Source: Sympetrum striolatum (lineage: Eukaryota; Arthropoda; Insecta; Odonata; Libellulidae). Taken from it: a stretch of 64,000 bases of DNA. The position numbers were made by a program, and so were the translations under genes. This document shows positions 13,804 through 25,109 of this stretch, one piece after another (the first letter of the stretch is position 1; the number at the start of each line of letters is the position of its first letter). The DNA is taken from the NCBI GenBank assembly GCA_947579665.1, contig OX388345.1:72717454-72781453 (forward strand). Direction: 5' to 3'. The notes beneath the pieces are model-generated. The model was given only the letters and a program-made list of their open reading frames with translations. It had not been told where the DNA came from and made no database searches.

Positions 13804-16800
13804 AATAATACCTCCAGGTCTACAGTATTACAAAAATCTATTAAAGATCTCAACATATTATTTCCACTATAGCTATTAAAAACTCGGTCAATGCCTCATA
13901 AAATGTAGATACAATATCGACAACTCAGCACCTTTGCTAATCCTCAGTACACCGATCAATGGTCGATCCATTAACTCAATAACGGTTAATGATCATTCAC
14001 TAACAGGAAAAAACATATCTTATATCTATACCTTCAAAATGATGCGCCTATAAAGAAAACAATGCACGTAATCCACAAATAAATCCTCGTAATATTCACA
14101 ACAAACATTTACAAATTTTTCAAATCAAAAGGATGCAGCTGCCGAATCTACAATATTGCTACAAAAGCTACTTGCACTAAAAAGGGCATTGTTATGACTA
14201 ATGCGCCTTTTGGTGTGCATTTCTCATTCAGAGCTACGCTACGAATCCTCTTTTGAGAACCGCCCAACCAAATTTTTGAGCAACTACTATTTTCTGGGAA
14301 TTTTAAGAGCGTTCAGCTCTACTTTTCATATATTCCTTCATTATAGAACCTGCTGCGAATTCCATAATGGTATTATAGAGATTACTTTTCCATCTGACGA
14401 ATGTAAATTATTATTTTTTGATTCATTATTACGATTACTTATACATTTCCGTGGTCGCGATTTTATAATGTATGCTCTCATTTGTAAATTTCTTTCAGCT
14501 CATTGATAAAAATACAATGTAATTCAATACAAACGTCTTTATTGGGGATAATTAGGACTAATAAACTCCATCTTCCATTTTAAAATAGAGAACTATATTA
14601 ATTTTTGAAAGTTAAGAAAAAAATAATATCCTTATTTAAACTTTCTTGAGACTCCAAACCTACGTTATAGAATAAAGAAAAATGTAACTTTCATTGACTT
14701 AACCCCCTCTATCAGACTGTTTCATGGCTGTAATTATATGGATAATTTTATGGATAATTATATTTATTATTATTATGAGTATTTACGTATTTATATGTAT
14801 TTATTAATAGCAGACGTGCCTGTTGATTCTAAACGGGGACATTAATATTGATAAATAGAAGCTTAACAGCCTTGATCGTTACACATGCTTCATAATTATA
14901 GGTAGATAGCAAACACCAGGCTATAATTTTTTCCAAACCAACAAATGAAAGTTATAATTAAGTCTACAAAACAATATCAACTCAATATTAAATCTCATAT
15001 CTTGAATAAACAATTTCTTTGATTAAGACAACATTCGTTAAATAAATATAAAAATATATTCAAAGATCACATTAGGATAAGCAGTACCACATTTAAGGAT
15101 ACATTTTCAGAAAGGCACAAAGGGATAAAGGAAACAAAGATTATCGTTATTAAATATGTACCGAAGAACGGCTGATGCTGAATAATGACATTCAATTAGG
15201 TCGCTCCAAATTGATCATTGGATCATTATGCTTGACTTGACACGGATGAATTTCCATTCCAAGCATTCCGGCTCAGATAGGGACGTACGAGCTAAATGCT
15301 TCAATCCTCATCCTACCTAGTAAGCCTCATCCCCTCCCAAAGCATCCGGTAGCTAATGCTCACGAGTTGCAACCGGCGTTCGTGCTAATGTCTCCACAGA
15401 TAGATAACTCTCCTAAGATCCTAATAAATACAGCCTAGAAAGAAGACCTCAAAAATAAATGAACGCAGCAAATGCTACGCTGCGCATCTCTATCTCGCAA
15501 TAAACGAGGCGACCACTTGTTCCCCAGATCACAAAAAGTATAACGAGGCAGCAAAAAAAGCGGAGACAAGCCTCGAAAGCACTGCAGCTTGAAGTCTTTT
15601 TGCTGGGGAATTCAGGAGAAGGACGATACACATCGATATCCTTTACACCACACGCGCTCTTATTTTAATTTTCACGCATGTTTGAGTTGGAAACTAGTTT
15701 AAACCTCGCGTTTCCCAAGGTTGCTTCCCCCCTATCATGCGGCGGGGGCAACAGGCTGCGTTCGAGCTTTGATACGAAATTATAGCAAATGGATTCTCTG
15801 ACCCGTGACACCCTTGAGCTGCCAGCGTATGTTTCACTTAGCCCTTAGTTTCATGATAGCCTTTTCTTCACACTGCATTTTGATTGAGAACTTTTCGATT
15901 CCGCGGAAAGACTTTCGCTCTTGAAACACGAAACAAATTAGACCTAACGGTTGAAAGTTATGCAATATTTATTCGAGGTCCTAAATTTATATTTATTTTC
16001 AAATTTCGTCGCAATTAGACGAGAGTCTGGCGTAAGCTAATTACATGGTATACAATACTCTGCGCAAAGCATTAATTAATAATATAATCAATTAACGACA
16101 ATAATAAGAGCAAAAAAGTACATTAATCTTCTAATAATATCATTACTTCGTAATTACATTTTTTTTTCTTTTCATAAATTTTGAAAAAAAAAAAATGATT
16201 GCAGGCAATTCAATATTTTTAGGATCAATTTTGACTTCCATCAGACTTTAATCTTAAGTGTTGATTTGTTTAGCAAAGGAGAATTATTCTCAAAATTAAA
16301 ATTTAACTTTAACATAACGGATGGATGTTTACTGCATTGATAAGTGGAAATACCATAATACATACTTTTTCATTTCCTAAAACCCCCATTTAGTCTTTTT
16401 AGGGTCAGCCTTAGTGAGGGACATAAACAGTAGCAATGGAAAAAGCTAACACAAAACTAAATACTCATTTCTTTCAAGAGCGAAAGCCCGATTCGTCGGG
16501 ACTAGGATCCAGTGCCTTAGCGTGGGTAAGCTTTAAAATAATATTGGCATAGCACGGTTATATTTCCGCAGCCATGTTAATAAATAAATAAATTTGCACT
16601 TTTGAGTGAGAATTGTAAGTTATTGGCCTCATAATTAAGGCATACACGAGGCGCACCAACCGGATAATTGACCCACCTGCGAGATAACATACGATAATAA
16701 TAAAAAATAATTATTCGTCGGCAATAAACCGAGCCACTCCTTTTAAGTTATAGTCCAAAATATTATGCGTTCTTACTCGGTTAGTAATTTCCGAATTATA

Positions 16801-17736
16801 ACATTCGTAAAACGTTTTGTTCGTCTTACTTAAAATAAAAAAAGGAAGGAAATCAACAGACTTTTTTTCGTAAGACCATATTGCCTTTCTAAAAAAAAGC
16901 GGCATTGTAGTTTTAATAATGAAGTGTCTTCATTTCTTAATGATTGGGTAATGTTTTAGCTAATTATAGACGAAGTTACAACTTTTATTTTAGTAGGGAA
17001 TGTAGACTTGAAAAGTAAGATTCTATGAAATATTTAACACTTTTTTCAGTAATCTACCTTAAGGATGCCTATGATCACTGAGCTAAAATGGAGAGAGGAT
17101 GAACTTGATGACGGGACTGAATAATATACTACGTCATATATTTATTTTACTAATCAGATATTACAATTACAGAGGAAATCATAGCTCTCTTCGTTAACAC
17201 CATTATTTAAATGGTGTTAAAATTACTTTAGAAACTGGAGATAATCGTCATCGCAGTTTCCAACTCAAAGGACAACGAATTATTTCTGAGCTGAGATACC
17301 CATTATCTTTAAGTAAGATGTTAAATTTCACGGACTTAACTTTTCGCTACAAATTGACTGAAGTAAAAACATTTTAATTTTGATATTTTACAGCTAAAAG
17401 AACTCTTGCACGGAAATTTAAAATTGAACACCTTGAGAAAAGAAAACAAAACTTCCAACGCCAAATTTATGAAATACACCATAAAAATTGAAAAATAACC
17501 GCGGTAGTAGTGAATATATGGGAGAAAAGAGGATTCTGACTGAAGCAATGATGAAGTGATTGATGAAATGGATGGATTAAATATTGAGAGGATAGGGATT
17601 GTCAAGTCAACAGAAGACGGTGCAAGAAAATATGTAGACTGGAAGACGAGCAAAATATTTTACAGAGGAAAGGATGAGCTGACAAGAGTTATAGGAATGG
17701 TATTTATATATAAAGCATTTTAGGGCACATACCAAA
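13804..17736. other. No gene recognised
   Basis: AT-rich DNA apart from the family C repeat at 15.26 kb. An open frame of 101 codons at 14201-14506 has no recognisable domain and a composition like the surrounding DNA. Confidence 0.55.
15261..15406 (+). repeat. Dispersed repeat family C, copy 1
   Basis: About 146 bp align by eye with 60881-61034 in the same orientation. Shared words include CCTCATC, CCTAG, GCCTCA-TCCCCTCC, GCATCCGG-GCTAATG and AACCGGC-TTCG-GCTAATGT, ending in CAGATAG. The middle (GAGTTGCAACCGGCGTTCG) is faintly tRNA-like. The copies are strongly diverged, so this is an old family of unknown class. Confidence 0.5.
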
Positions 17737-17950
17737 CGCAAGCTAAGATGCGACCGCGGGAAGGTAGCGGTTAGGGTCGGGTTACGGGTTCGAGTCCCAG
17801 CTAATCGGATATTTATGATTAGGAAATGATCATGTGTTTATATATCCATTTTCCCGATAAAGATTGGCGGCAGGAAAGGCATCCGGCCGTAAAAATCAGC
17901 AAACCAAAACCAAATCCATCATCATCATCGCCAATCACCAAAAATCATCA
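17737..17950 (+). mobile_element. tRNA-derived SINE-like element, family A, copy 1
   Basis: A perfect RNA polymerase III B box (GGTTCGAGTCC, 17787-17797) follows a tRNA-like GC-rich head. Downstream it shares with the copy at 29047 the path CCCAG-TA-TCGGAT-TTT-TGA-TA-G-AA-TGTGT. A body with GGCAGGAAAGGCATCCGGCC and an imperfect ATC-repeat tail follow. No complete cloverleaf can be folded, so this is a SINE copy and not a tRNA gene. Confidence 0.65.
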
Positions 17951-19105
17951 TTCGACCCCAAAAATGATGGAAATAAGGCTAAGAAGCAGATCTACCGTAA
18001 GTTATGAGGTAACTTATTCTATTAGAATATCTCATTCAATTTAGTCATTATAGATCCGATTTTCTCTATTCCCAAGACTGTTCCCAGTACAATGGAAACG
18101 CATAGCAATTATACAAATTGCACAGGCATATCAGGATATCATTACATCCAATTAGAGCGACTATACAAGCATCTCCAAAGTGATTTCCATAATTCTTGAT
18201 AATTAATGAGAATGAGAAAAAGACGTTTATAAAATATGCACGCCCTTCCTGTAGTCTCATCTCCCGAGGGCTACGGCAACCGGAAATATCTGATTTGAGA
18301 ACCATCTTTCTTCCTCCTAAAACTTAGCAACGCTAAGAATCTGCTAAGCCGAACCACAACAAGATAAATGCTTTTTACTATATTAGGCGTATCCAACTTA
18401 CTTAATATTCATTTACAGCGAAATTGATGAGGTGAAATAACGGAACCTCTAATCTTCCTGAACTGGGCTGCGTATGTCTTAAACAAGAGTGAAAGTTTTC
18501 TACGATAATACTGAAGCATTTCCAAGAGATGCTTTCGCTAAAAGAATCCTAAACATGAATTAATTCTTTAACATTAATCTCTCATGTTACTCTTGAGCAT
18601 CCATCCCTTAGTTCAGTTGCGAATAGAGAGAAAATCACGAAACGCGTATTTCTTCGAAAAATTAAGTACTCCTAGGACGCAGCAGGTTCACAAAATGTGT
18701 TGGATTAGTCAACAAGAAAACTGAATAAACCATATAATTTGAAAGGAATCCAGCATATATGAAAAAATCGTACTTTTGAAATTATACGTCATTAACAACG
18801 GATATTTTAATACAAACATTTCCATCAAAGTTACTTTTTTTCGTTTCGAAAAGTTACATATTCATAACAATTTTTATTCTAATTAAGAGTGAACAAAGCT
18901 TTGAGAGTAAATTTAGTGAGAGACCGGGAAGACGTAACAGAAATTAAAATAATCTTAGATTTGAACCAATATAATTTGGGATATTATCATATTAGTGTTC
19001 CACGGAGGACATCAGTCCGTGTATGATGAATTCTAATTTCGAAAAGGAGAGATTTTCAATATTGAAGGACCTAAAACCTGGAATAAAAGCAAAGGATGAA
19101 TTCAG
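17951..19105. other. Probable WDR47 intron sequence, no feature recognised
   Basis: AT-rich sequence between two SINE-like copies, within 2 kb of the donor. No exon with flanking splice sites was recognised. Confidence 0.5.
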
Positions 19106-19185
19106 GAGGTTAGTCTGACGAGATAGGGAATTGAACCGGGATCTTCCGCTTTCCGCGGGAAAGCTCTGACCAATTGACCCTTAAT
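19106..19185 (-). mobile_element. tRNA-like SINE head, family B, copy 1
   Basis: On the minus strand the sequence runs GGTCAATTGGTCAGAGC, a short stem CTTTC/GAAAG around CCGCG, then GATCCCGGTTCAATTCCC. These are A-box, anticodon-arm and B-box-like parts of a tRNA, but no acceptor stem closes around them. It lies in the WDR47 intron, 0.5 kb past the donor and in the same orientation as the gene. Confidence 0.6.
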
Positions 19186-19274
19186 GATTACCGTGGTAAT
19201 TCTACAAAATTCTAGTGACCACACGTTTAGTGAACATATACCCATAGATATAGTTAGACTACGATATCGTCTGA

Positions 19275-19579
19275 GATATTTTATTTTTTTCCATTTTTCC
19301 ATCTGTACTTAGCATTCATTATAAGAATTACACCTTTAACGACAGAAATTCATTTTTCTTTCATTTCCTTCCTAATCTAATGGTTATAATATTACGTATT
19401 GCTGCGTTATTTATTTTAATATAGTGAGGCGAAGATAAGACAAGATATTTTAATTTTTATCCATTTTTCCATCTATGCTTTGCATTTGTTATAGGAATTA
19501 CGTCTTTGAGAGCAGAAGTTCAATTTTCTTTCCTTGCCTTCCTAAACTAATAAAATAAAATATTACGTAAAGCTGAATT
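19275..19579. repeat. Tandem duplication of ~169 bp in the WDR47 intron
   Basis: Unit 1 starts at 19275 and unit 2 at 19444. Both carry GATATTTTA, CCATTTTTCCATCT, GCATT-TTATA-GAATTAC, TTTCTTTC-TT-CCTTCCTAA and AATATTACGTA in the same order. The copies differ at many positions, so the duplication is old. It ends about 105 bp from the splice donor. Confidence 0.75.
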
Positions 19580-19679
19580 CATCCTTCAGATTCAATCAGA
19601 AAGAATTTTGAAAACCTGCTTACATTTGATTACCGGAAATAGCGACCTTGAATGGAGAGAAGAAAATACATTGAAAATC

Positions 19680-19688
19680 ACCTACCTT
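19680..19688 (-). other. Splice donor ending the WDR47 N-terminal exon
   Basis: The minus strand reads GGAAAG|GTAGGTGATT. The exon ends at 19686 and the intron begins at 19685 with GTAGGT, a near-perfect U1 site. The in-frame TAG at 19684-19682 overlaps the donor, which shows the apparent stop is intronic. The last complete codons encode the EEE end of the coiled coil, leaving a split codon. Confidence 0.9.
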
Positions 19689-21298
19689 TCCTCCTCCTGA
19701 TATCTCCTCATCAGCTCCTCCCTCTCCTTTGCCTGCAAGCTCTCCTGCATCCTCTGCTTCTGCCTCTGGTATTCCTTCAACAAATCACCATCACTGCTTC
19801 CCCCACCGTTCACAGCCTGAGGGGGCGCTAGATATCCGGGGGTAACATTCGGCGCATCCGTCAGTGAATCCCTCCTCGACGACCTCGGCGAATCCGCCAC
19901 CGATGGGTGACAATTCCCCCTTGCGCGGTGCTCCGGCGTCGACGCCGCGGAAGCCGCACCCGAGGGAACCCCATCCCTCCTTTCGGGACTCCTGGCACCC
20001 ACCACTCCCCTTGGAGCCGACTCCATGATGGCCGGCAGGTCACCGTGACTGCTCCCAATGAAGGCATCGTCCCCCTCGAACAGCCTATCCACGGAAGCGT
20101 TCATAGACCTCTTGTTTCCTCCGGCACCGCCACTTCCGGCAGCTCCCCCGCCCCCGGAGAGGTGAAAACTAGCGAAGCTGCGGGACATTGCAGATACGTC
20201 CGGGACGTCGTTTCTCCGGTCGATGGCGGTCCCTTTGGGGATCCCAGGGTTGAGGGCCGCCGCCGCTGCCGAGCTGAGACCGAATGGCAATCCATCGAGA
20301 GCGGACAAGAGGGAGCGGGACATGAGATCGGCCGATCGGGGCCTGGATGCGGGCATGGCACAGTGGGGGAAGGTACCTCGAGGCTTTATGGGCGTCACCA
20401 GCATGTGCTCCGTCCAAGAGGTATCCAGGGAAGGTTTGTGTAACCTTTCCACGTCGACGTTGAGGGTCCGCTGCTCGAATGGCACCCCGAAGGCGTCGCT
20501 CGGGAGACTCTGGAGCCAGGACAGGAGGCTGAGGTCCGCGTCGGTGAACCCGGCTGCAGACGGAGCGCCTTGCGGGGGCAGAAGACGGGAAAACACCATC
20601 TCTGGAGTCGAGTGAGAGTCTCCATCCTTGGAGGAAGACGACGTCGCTTGCTGCTGGCAGAAGTTAACGCATGACTCGTAGAGTATTCCTTTAATTATGA
20701 GCTGGACCAACCTATCGTTACGAGACACTGGAGGATCTTCGTCCTTGGTACCTCTTCTATCCTTGGGCAGAAACTTCTCCACGAGCGGAAACACTTCCCG
20801 AAAGCACTGAACCCTCGCACCGCTGGGGTTCCAGTCCCTGTATTGCACATGATCCGTGAGCCTTGGAAGAGTGAGAAGCAGACATAGATTCGAGTATTCC
20901 TCCTTGGATGGGGCCACCTTCTCCAGCTCCGCCAGAGCCTTCACCACCTCCTCGACGGCCGTGTCCAGCGCCGCTCCGCCCCCACCACCGGCCTCCGCAG
21001 CCTCTGACCGTATGCACAACAGTTCCACATACTTGTGCTTCAGGACAGAGTAGGCGAACCTGCGGGAGTCGAAAGCCGGGAGGGCCCTCAATGGTTGGAC
21101 GAACTCCAATGCATCGTCCCACTGCCCGTCCAGAAGAAGCTGCCGGAGGAATAGCGCGTCGTCTCCGTAGGCCCCGTTGATGACACCAGTCTCCCTCTCT
21201 ACGCTGAGCTGCGAGATGTGCAGACCCCGGTTGTGCATAAACTCGAGGGAGAGGCGGACCACATCTTCTTCGCGGAGAGTGAGGTGCGAGGAAGGCAT
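19686..21298 (-). CDS. WDR47: WDR47 (nemitin) orthologue, N-terminal coding exon, partial
   Basis: This exon encodes about 538 residues of a LisH-CTLH-WD40 protein. WDR47 is a cytoplasmic, brain-enriched protein that associates with microtubules and MAPs and acts in neuronal migration, axon and ciliary microtubule organisation. Counting from the ATG at 21298, a LisH motif lies at about residues 11-43 (core RGLHISQLSVERETGVING) and a CTLH domain at about 47-105 (LRQLLLDGQWDDALEFVQPL). Further family blocks follow: LCLLLTLPRLTDHVQYRDWN, LSLLSWLQSLP, FEQRTLNVDVERLHKP, RPRSADLMSRSLLSALDGLP and SMSRSFASFHL. Low-complexity Gly, Ala and Ser stretches separate the blocks, and the exon ends in a charged coiled coil (EYQRQKQRMQESLQAKEREE). 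The frame runs into TAG directly after a consensus donor, so translation must continue in another exon carrying the WD40 repeats, which I did not find. I chose the ATG at 21298 because its product aligns with the vertebrate N-terminus; it has a purine at -3. The frame stays open upstream, with another ATG at 21544. The exon is far more GC- and CpG-rich than its flanks. Identity is very secure; the start is less so. Confidence 0.9.
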
Positions 21299-21434
21299 GA
21301 CGTATCGGATGCGGAGCAGGGAGCTACCGCGCCGCACCCGCCGCCCCTCCGGATCCTTAAGCGGGGGTCCTGGGCGACCGCTTGCGGGCAACGAATCGCT
21401 CCGACTGAGGCGGGAACCGACTCCGCGCTCGGCG
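21299..21434 (-). other. Probable 5' untranslated part of the WDR47 exon
   Basis: These 136 bases lie between a strong predicted 3' splice site and the preferred WDR47 start codon. The reading frame is open and would encode an Arg/Ser/Gly-rich stretch with no resemblance to WDR47, so I read it as 5' UTR. If the upstream exon contributes an in-frame ATG, it could instead be an N-terminal extension. Confidence 0.5.
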
Positions 21435-21470
21435 CTGTGGAAGGAAGAAGAGAGGGAAGTTTTTTTAGAA
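21435..21470 (-). other. Predicted 3' splice acceptor upstream of the WDR47 start
   Basis: On the minus strand the sequence reads CTTCCCTCTCTTCTTCCTTC then CACAG, followed by CGCCGAG. This is about 20 pyrimidines ending in CAG, with the AG at 21436-21435 and a possible branch site (TTCTAAA) just before the tract. It implies that at least one 5' exon lies to the right, so the start of this gene's transcript is not at 21.4 kb. In the competing reading the tract is translated as a Ser-rich stretch, which is less plausible. Confidence 0.6.
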
Positions 21471-21804
21471 TGCGATCGCCGTTCGGGAAATGAATGGAAA
21501 GGCTTAGCGTGTGCACGGTTTTCGATCCGCGCAACCTCGGCCATGGAGAGAGACAAAAGGTCTCCTCGCTCGAGACTTATCTAGGATTAAATAGCGAGAA
21601 TTTCGTGCGAGAGGGAGTCTGTACTCGAATTTGAAGCATCGGGGAGTGGATCTGTAGCATGCAGTTCTTGCGGGTTCTTTCGCGGATTCAGCGAGCGGAA
21701 TGAAGCATGAGCAAGGAATTCAGCAAGCAAGCAAGAATTCAGGACTTATGCAAGCAACATGTTTTAAATTCTGCAAATCAATTTTTATCAGCCGAAATAA
21801 CAGT

Positions 21805-22180
21805 ATTACCTAAAAATACTCAGATTGAGCCGAATACTTAAATCTAATTAAAATTAATTTTATGTTTTACTGTCATACATTTGAGCAATACAAAATATAC
21901 GTATGTACGACCGTACTGTAAGGAAAGTAATATCCATTATGTCTCGAAAATTTACGTAAAAACTTTTACATCAAATATTTGTCTAACCTGCAATTTTGAC
22001 TATTTAACGTCTATTACCTGAAAATGTTACGATCGAGCCGGATACTTAAGTCTAATTAATATTTAATTGATACCTTCGCTGACATACATTTGAACAGTAC
22101 AAAAAATTATGCACGAGCGTACTCTAGGGAAAGTAAAATTCATTACGCTTCGGTGACTGACATAAAAAATTCTTAAAGTA
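21805..22180. repeat. Tandem duplication of ~208 bp upstream of the WDR47 exon
   Basis: ATTACCT-AAAAT opens unit 1 at 21805 and unit 2 at 22013. Shared blocks in order are GAGCCG-ATACTTAA-TCTAATTAA, TGACATACATTTGA or its variant, AGTACAAAA, GAGCGTACT or its variant, GGAAAGTAA-AT-CATTA, and a final TTACGTAAAAA-like or GACATAAAAAATT block. Divergence is moderate. Confidence 0.75.
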
Positions 22181-24044
22181 GTCATGTAAAGAATGATTTT
22201 TTAAACCTTTCAGCGCTAGGTTATGATGAAAATAATTTTTTCGAAAAATGACAGTTTTTAGAGATTGCAGAAAAATAATAATTACCCTTGGATGCTAATT
22301 AAAATTTAAGTTTTAGAAAATTTGAGATAAAAAAGAAACCTTTATAAATATATTTGCACTTACACTTACATGAGTTACAGTTAGAATGAACCTTTTACCT
22401 TGAGATATATTTAGGATACTATTTGAAATTTTAAAGTCAGTAAACAAGAGATACTTTTTCAATATGAGTACTCCTCATGAATAATACTCATGCATAAAAA
22501 GGTACTCAACTATATGCTTAATAAACTGGTTTATTCTGCAATAATAAAATATTTAAAGCGTTTATTCCGCTTTAGATTCCACTGTACCACTGAGTGTCTC
22601 CACTTTATTCTGATTCTTCGTTATATAAATCGCAAATATTATGTCAACCTTAATTAATGGCAAACTCCTTCAAACTTCCCTCGCTTTCACTAGCGATAAT
22701 CAAATACCTCGACAGAAATTTTCGAGGGCATCGGCAGGGCTTTATTAACCGCACTCTTCGATGTCGTGACTGAAGCCCATTTACTTTCTCCTTCATTAAA
22801 AAAACCCAGAGAGAACTTTAAGTATTAAACCGTCGGATCATGCAAAAAAGATTATAGGAGAGCCGGAAAAAGAAAAGAAAGGATAATCAAGGAAAAAGCA
22901 GACGCGGATTTTTTTGCATGTCAAGTACCGCAATCAATCCGAAAGAAATTTTATCTGGTTGTCAAAGACTTAAGTGCCTCAACTAGAAATACTTTTGGAT
23001 ATGTGTATTTTAATTTAAGGATGGATTTGGTCAGTAAATACTTGGAAAAGATAGGATAGAATGTAAGTTATTGAAGTGATATCTTTAAAAAATAGCCGTT
23101 ATTTTTTTGTGACTTAAATAAATAAATTTCGTGGAAAAATAATTGCTGCATCCTGGCAAGAAAAATTCGATTAAAAGGATAGAAAAATATGCGAGGCAGT
23201 GCTACAGATTGATTCTCATGTTGAATAACTTTAGATACTCTCAAGCTAAAGTTATTCATTAAACTAAATCTGAACAGCATAGAAAATAGAGACAATTTTA
23301 TCGCCTAATTGGGAGTGAAAGAATTTTCCTTCCGCATTATATCTTCTTGGAAGCAGAATCGATCTGATCACTTCTTACTTCCGAGAAAATGCGGAAAATC
23401 GGCTCTTTTGAATTATTACTATCATTTCCACGGAAATATAATTTTTGTGGCCCCCTTCAAAGGAGAAATATAGCTATATAGCACCAAATACACGGAATTT
23501 AGAATCCTAACCTCTAGGGCCAATATAAGCTAGACGTTTTATTGTCTCTCAGCCTTCCGAAAAGAGAAAACGGTTTTGGGAATGGGTACTCCCAATGCTA
23601 TTACACCTCGAAATAGAATTTACTAAATATGGTATTCCCGTACATTGATTACTGATGCGGGGTTTATAATGACTTTAAAGTTAAATCAGATACTTAGTTA
23701 CAGAGGCACATTAATTCCTGCGTGAGATGCCAACAACCACTGTTTCATCAAAAAATTGAAAACTTATGTACACTCCCGTAGAACAGTTACATTTCAAAGA
23801 TCACTTACTGCACTATTTCTTTTTAACTCACTCCCCAAAATGATGAAGTACGCATTCTAGATAAGTTCAAATACATTCTTTATGAATATGTTTTTATTCT
23901 TTACGTCAAATGTTGCATATATTATAAAAGGGTTAATTTTCATTTAGTCTCCAATAAATATAACTTTAATTTCTGCTTTGTACCTCATATATTTATAGCT
24001 TGGATGCTTCTTTATTGAGCGTAATTTTTGTTAACTTGTAATGT

Positions 24045-24110
24045 TGGCTTTAGGTAGCCTGCGTCAAGGCATAAATAAACCTCATCATCATTATTAAAAA
24101 TATTATTTTA
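24045..24110 (+). repeat. Possible retroelement 3' end
   Basis: GGCTTTAGGTAGCCTGCGTC, then AAGGCATAAATAAACCTCAT and a CATCATTATTA tail, resembles a LINE or SINE 3' terminus with an AATAAA-like signal and short-repeat tail. No internal part was recognised. Confidence 0.3.
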
Positions 24111-25074
24111 ACTTCGCTGGGCTACTAAAATGGAGTATAAAATATTTCTCAAAAACGAAAAGAGATGACCTTCCCCTCAGAATGCGATTCTTGCCCAAAC
24201 TTCGCTTCGAGTGTTACCCAGACTAGCGAAAGAAAAATCGTGTTAGTGCATATTCAAGCTAGAAAATTGCGAGATTTCCCAAAATTAAAAACAACACACC
24301 GATAAATAAACCACGACTAGATATCCTCGAAAGAGAAGGGTTAAATAAAAGTCGTTCTAGGTGAAGAATACCTCCATGCTAGATAACAGCTTGGTTTCGG
24401 AACTAGACTGCGAAATAAAAAGTATGAAATCCGCGTTGAACTTGGCTCTCAGGGGATCGCATCACAGCTTCGTTTAAATTCCACAAGCAAAGTTATTCGG
24501 AGGGAATTTCCACGGGAATTAATTAAGCTTCCTTTCATTCCGTAATTATTTTTCGACGCGAGGTTTCCATTACAGTTCACATATTTCCACCGGGTACGTT
24601 CTTTCGTTCTAGTTGTCGAAATCACTCATTCGTTGGGATTTTGAACACGATTCGTTTCATCACAGATCCTCATTTGGATGCGATTAAATCAAATTAGAGG
24701 CATCTGAGTGCTCGTTAAATAATCCAACTGGACCCACGGACAAATAGTACTACAATGTAATGTTATATATAATATTCATTTTATTATTAGAAACGATTTC
24801 GTTACCTGCAATTGCTATATCTTCGTGAGTAAATATTAGGCTTAATTTAATTTAAGTGATACTGACTGAGATACTGACTATCCATACGCATATGAAAATA
24901 TACAGAAATGCATCTGAAACGAAATTACACGCCAAAAGTATTCATGGTAAAGCAACCGACAATAAGCTCAAGCATTTATGGAAAATAATTGCTTTGTATG
25001 AACTTTCGCTTAAAAGAATTACTTCGTACTTTTAAATTCACAGAAAGGCATTAAACTGAGACATCACAATATCT

Positions 25075-25109
25075 TGTTATGTGTTATGTTATGTGTTATT
25101 GTTATGTGT
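25075..25109 (+). repeat. GTTATGT microsatellite-like tract
   Basis: The words GTTATGT, GTTAT and GTTATGTGT repeat over about 35 bp. This is low-complexity sequence of no known function. Confidence 0.8.

Noticed and set aside
14201..14506. 101-codon + strand frame rich in Phe, Leu and Ser
   Set aside because: Composition equals that of surrounding AT-rich DNA and no motif is visible.
17336..17653. 105-codon minus-strand frame with hydrophobic segments
   Set aside because: Ser/Phe-rich AT-driven sequence without a signal-peptide or transmembrane pattern beyond chance.
21299..21556. N-terminal extension of WDR47 from a TTG at 21556 or an ATG at 21544
   Set aside because: The extension does not match the family and contains a textbook 3' splice site. 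It is kept only as an alternative start.
19861..21584. Many open frames of 65-178 codons on the + strand and in other minus frames across the WDR47 exon
   Set aside because: They are shadows of a GC-rich coding exon. Only one frame shows WDR47 homology; the others are Arg/Pro/Ser-rich with no domain.
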